Assembly (NCBI GenBank): GCA_937892865.1
Contig: CALBJG010000176.1
Span: 1 to 8,704 of the forward strand
From: an uncultured Clostridia bacterium
GTDB lineage: Bacteria > Bacillota > Clostridia > Oscillospirales > Oscillospiraceae
Length of the DNA: 8,704 nucleotides
Direction of reading: 5' to 3'
This document shows positions 6,243 through 8,704 of the stretch, in pieces; within the stretch, counting starts at the first letter, position 1; every line of letters starts with the position of its first letter. The position numbers and the translations under genes are program-made. The notes under the pieces were generated by a model. The model had not been told where the DNA came from and made no database searches. It was given only the letters and a program-made list of their open reading frames with translations.

Positions 6243-7440
6243 TGTTTGAACCCTCCTCGCTGTAAAGATGGCAAGCCACAAAGTGGGTAGGACTTACCTG
6301 GACCATGCCGGGGTAATCCCCCGCGCACTTGGCGGTGCACTTGGCGCAACGCTCTTTGAAATAGCAGTGGTCCGGCATATTGATAGGATTGGGAACATTG
6401 CCGGGGATGTTATAAAGTTCCACATCGTCATCCAAAGTCATGGTAGGCTTGGATTTCTGCAAGCCGATGGTATAGGGGTGACGGGGATCCTGGAAGATTT
6501 CATAGACCGTACCCTTTTCGATGACCTTACCGGCATACATAACCACCACATAATCCGCCATCTCTGCAATAACGCCCAGATCGTGGGTGATCAGCAGGAT
6601 AGAGCCGTCGATCTTGTTCTTGATATCCTGCAACAGATCCAGGATCTGCGCCTGAATGGTAACATCCAGCGCGGTGGTGGGCTCGTCGGCGATGATCAGA
6701 CGGGGCTCTGCTGCCAGCGCCATAGCGATCATCACTCTCTGGCGCATACCGCCGGACAGTTCGTGGGGGAACCGGTCATAAACATTTTCCGGGATAATGC
6801 CCACAAGGCGGAGCATTTCGTAGGACTTTTCCTTTGCCAGTTCCTTGGTTGCCCCGGGGGTATGGATGAAAGTCACCTCATCCAACTGCTCACCGATGGT
6901 GAACACCGGGTTTAAGGAAGTCATCGGCTCCTGGAAGATCATAGCCACCTGCTTGCCCCGGATCCGGTGGATCTCGGAAATGGGCATTTTGGCAATGTCG
7001 TAGACCTTGTCTTCCATTTCGTAGTTGCCGTTTTCGTCTTTAACAGGCTCGCCCTTTTCGTCCCGCTTATACTCGTGGGACTTAAAGCGGATCGCGCCGT
7101 CCACGATTTGACCGGCAGGTCCCTGGATCAGACGCATTACAGACATAGAGGTAACGCTCTTGCCGCAACCGGACTCGCCCACGACGCCCACAACTGCGTT
7201 CTTGGGAACACTGTAGGACACGCCGTTGACAGCCTTGACAACACCCTGCTCCGTAAAGAAGAAGGTGTGCAGGTCTTCGATCTCCAGGATATTATTCTCG
7301 TCAGCCATTTGGCTGAGGAATTCCGATTCCTCGGCTTTGCGGTTTTTATAGGCTTCCAAACGCTTGACGATCTTGGCATTTTCTTTGGCAATGGCGCGGA
7401 TCTCTCTGCCGGTCAGATAACTTTTTTTCTTTTCGCCCAT
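6235..7440 (-). CDS. oppD: Oligopeptide-type ABC transporter ATP-binding protein (OppD/DppD)
   Basis: The 401-residue protein is longer than a typical OppD (about 330). It has an extra charged, probably helical N-terminus (1-50) before the ATPase domain and a hydrophilic insertion near 121-148 ([20 protein letters not shown]). Motifs are Walker A GESGCGKS (88-95), Q-loop MIFQEPMTS (167-175), signature LSGGMRQR (228-235), Walker B LIIADEP (248-254) and His286 in LITHDLG. The C-terminal domain has HPYTIGLQ (321-328) and cysteines at 359, 365, 368, 372 and 390, consistent with the possible iron-sulfur motif of this family. It forms the ATPase pair with OppF. ATG 7438-7440 is preceded by AAGGAGA, 7 nt away, inside the end of oppC. 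The gap to the oppC stop is 3 bp, and the 3' end overlaps oppF by 8 bp. Confidence 0.95.
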   Translation of the reverse strand: MGEKKKSYLTGREIRAIAKENAKIVKRLEAYKNRKAEESEFLSQMADENNILEIEDLHTFFFTEQGVVKAVNGVSYSVPKNAVVGVVGESGCGKSVTSMSVMRLIQGPAGQIVDGAIRFKSHEYKRDEKGEPVKDENGNYEMEDKVYDIAKMPISEIHRIRGKQVAMIFQEPMTSLNPVFTIGEQLDEVTFIHTPGATKELAKEKSYEMLRLVGIIPENVYDRFPHELSGGMRQRVMIAMALAAEPRLIIADEPTTALDVTIQAQILDLLQDIKNKIDGSILLITHDLGVIAEMADYVVVMYAGKVIEKGTVYEIFQDPRHPYTIGLQKSKPTMTLDDDVELYNIPGNVPNPINMPDHCYFKERCAKCTAKCAGDYPGMVQVSPTHFVACHLYSEEGSNND

Positions 7441-7443
7441 AAG

Positions 7444-8502
7444 TTATCTCCTTCCCTTGGGGTCCAGGGCATCCCGCAGGCCGTCGCCTACGAAGTTAAA
7501 GCCAAGGACGGCAATGACGATACACACGCCAGCCGGCACCCATACATTCAGATAGTTCTGGAGAATGTCCGGGTCGGTGGTAATAATATTGATCATAGAG
7601 CCCCAAGCGGTGTAGGGGGCTTTGATACCCATATTTAAGTAAGACAGTGTTGCTTCGTACAAAATCATACTGCCCAAAGACAGACTCATCTGCACGATCA
7701 GTTGGGGCATTACGTTAGGCACAAGATGCTTAAAGATCTTTCTGCCGGTGGAGAAGCCCATAGCCTCTGCCGCCACCATATATTCCTGCTCCCGCAGGCT
7801 CAGGATCTGTCCACGGACAAGGCGGGCAGTGCCGGGCCAGGAGATCATAGTTAAGAACAGCATCAGAATGTAGATACGCATACCCTCTTCGACCCAGCCC
7901 AGGGACACCCAGCCGTCCATAGCAGAACTGATGATCAGCAAAATGGGAATACCGGGCAGGCACATCAGAATATCGCAGATACGCATAATTACATTATCCA
8001 CAGCGCCGCCGAAATAGCCGGCAATGCCGCCGATGATAACGCCCAGCACTGTCAGCAGAATAACGGTCATAAAACTGACAAGAAGCGATACTCTGCCGCC
8101 GTACATCAGACGCGCCAGCACATCATAACCCTGGTTGTCCGTTCCCAGAGGATGCTCTGCGGAAGGAGGCGCCAGGAAGTTGTCCTTCATAGTCTTTTCC
8201 ACGGTCTGGTGCAGGGTATACTCCACGCCGTTCACCGTATAGGTGGTCACTGCGGTAGTATACTCCATCTTTCCGCTTTCGTCCAGGTCGGTTTCGCCCC
8301 ACTGGGTATAGACCAGCGGGCCCAGGAAACTGAACACAAACAGACCAATGACCATCACAAGGCCAATGATACTGAGTTTACTGCGGAAAAAGCGCCGCAG
8401 CAACATCTGGGTAGGCGACATCAGCCGCACATTTTTGTCAAGAGGCGTTTCCGTGTCCACAGTTTCCTGCGATACATTTTCTTGATTTTTCATTTCTTCC
8501 AC
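7444..8502 (-). CDS. oppC: Oligopeptide-type ABC transporter permease (OppC/DppC)
   Basis: The 352-residue protein is a BPD_transp_1 permease of the inner face of the importer. A cytoplasmic N-terminus (about 1-40) leads to helix 1 (43-65). A long extracytoplasmic loop (66-135) includes an insertion rich in Thr, Tyr and Glu. It ends in the family motif PPSAEHPLGTDNQGYDVLAR (112-131). Core helices follow between 138 and 340. The EAA loop that docks on the ATPases is YMVAAEAMGF (241-250), continuing to KHLVPNVMPQ. It should form a heterodimer with OppB. The start is taken as GTG 8500-8502, because AGGAGG (8509-8514) lies 6 nt upstream. Reading from GTG 8515-8517 would translate the ribosome site itself, and ATG 8491-8493 is the other option. 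The oppB stop is 11 bp upstream and the oppD start 3 bp downstream. Confidence 0.93.
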   Translation of the reverse strand: MEEMKNQENVSQETVDTETPLDKNVRLMSPTQMLLRRFFRSKLSIIGLVMVIGLFVFSFLGPLVYTQWGETDLDESGKMEYTTAVTTYTVNGVEYTLHQTVEKTMKDNFLAPPSAEHPLGTDNQGYDVLARLMYGGRVSLLVSFMTVILLTVLGVIIGGIAGYFGGAVDNVIMRICDILMCLPGIPILLIISSAMDGWVSLGWVEEGMRIYILMLFLTMISWPGTARLVRGQILSLREQEYMVAAEAMGFSTGRKIFKHLVPNVMPQLIVQMSLSLGSMILYEATLSYLNMGIKAPYTAWGSMINIITTDPDILQNYLNVWVPAGVCIVIAVLGFNFVGDGLRDALDPKGRR

Positions 8503-8508
8503 GGTACC

Positions 8509-8514
8509 CCTCCT
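8509..8514 (-). promoter_or_regulatory. Ribosome binding site of oppC overlapping the oppB stop
   Basis: The minus strand reads TGAGGAGGGGTACCGTG. The final A of the oppB TGA is the first base of a perfect AGGAGG, which is 6 nt before the GTG taken as the oppC start. This placement supports translational coupling and rules against the upstream GTG at 8515-8517. Confidence 0.75.
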
Positions 8515-8704
8515 CACTCCAGTTTGACTCTGGGGTCAACGATGCCGTACATCAGGTCGGCAAGAAGAACGCCCAGGACGCTGAGCATTGCCAGGAACAT
8601 ATTGTAGCCCATAATGAAGGGAATATCGCCGGCGTTCATTGCCTGCAGGGCGATATTACCGATACCGGGCAGGTCAAAGACCTGCTCCGTGATGATGGCG
8701 CCGG
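8514..8704 (-). CDS. oppB: Oligopeptide-type ABC transporter permease (OppB/DppB), C-terminal part only
   Basis: The last 62 codons are present; the gene continues past the right edge of the window. The end of the BPD_transp_1 domain is clear: ITEQVFDLPGIGNIALQAM, then a final hydrophobic helix (NMFLAMLSVLGVLLADLMYG) and the typical closing motif of OppB proteins, GIVDPRVKLE. The stop is TGA (complement of 8514-8516). It is the first visible gene of the transporter operon and the partner of OppC in the membrane channel. The EAA loop and the earlier helices are outside the window. Confidence 0.9.
   Translation of the reverse strand, partial: GAIITEQVFDLPGIGNIALQAMNAGDIPFIMGYNMFLAMLSVLGVLLADLMYGIVDPRVKLE

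Noticed and set aside
5493..6290. Plus-strand open frame of 265 codons opposite oppF
   Set aside because: It lies wholly opposite an ABC ATPase with all its motifs, and long antisense frames are common there; no ribosome site or recognisable fold.
6268..7638. Two long plus-strand open frames (6268-6915 and 6967-7638) opposite oppD and oppC
   Set aside because: Same reasoning: they are antisense to well-supported transporter genes and lack independent support.
1..8704. CRISPR array, tRNA, rRNA, insertion sequence or phage genes
   Set aside because: Scanned by eye on both strands: no regularly spaced repeats, no transposase or integrase motifs and no RNA-gene signatures found; gaps between genes are all under about 130 bp.

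Overview
The window looks like chromosomal DNA of a low-to-mid GC Firmicute, most likely a gut or rumen Clostridia (Oscillospiraceae/Lachnospiraceae-like). The reasons are strong AGGAGG-type ribosome binding sites, TATAAT -10 boxes, tightly packed operons, a Clostridia-style oligopeptide ABC operon, and the C-terminal tail of a surface protein of a type common in that class. No species can be named from the sequence alone. I see no rRNA, tRNA, CRISPR array, insertion sequence or prophage gene.

Left region (1-1770): the 3' end of a plus-strand gene, probably a large secreted protein, converges on a minus-strand two-gene operon. Two hairpins in tandem separate them. The operon has a clear promoter (TTTACT, 17 bp, TATAAT on the minus strand). 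It encodes a small S24/S26 (signal-peptidase-like) serine protease with a Ser-His arrangement, then a membrane-anchored protein homologous to the galactose/glucose-binding protein MglB. That protein keeps the calcium site but has lost several sugar-contacting residues.

Middle region (1768-4914): an AraC-family regulator (minus) is divergent from a plus-strand pair. The pair is an unusual GH10 glycoside hydrolase without a signal peptide and a DMT/EamA-type ten-helix permease, joined by a TAATG stop/start overlap. The regulator probably controls this pair. The hydrolase keeps both catalytic glutamates, but several of the residues that define xylanase subsites are changed. A long symmetrical hairpin ends both this operon and the convergent one.

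Right region (4917-8704): a minus-strand operon encodes an Opp/Dpp-type ABC importer. In transcription order it holds oppB (only its 3' end is present), oppC, oppD, oppF and a 79-residue single-helix membrane protein of unknown function. Junctions range from an 8-bp overlap to an 11-bp gap, and each downstream ribosome binding site lies in or at the end of the preceding gene, so translation is probably coupled. The substrate-binding protein is not in the window; the cargo could be peptides or oligosaccharides.

No wholly new system is proven here. The best candidates for a second look are the protease plus degenerate MglB-like cassette, the variant GH10 coupled to a DMT permease, and the small membrane protein at the end of the opp operon.
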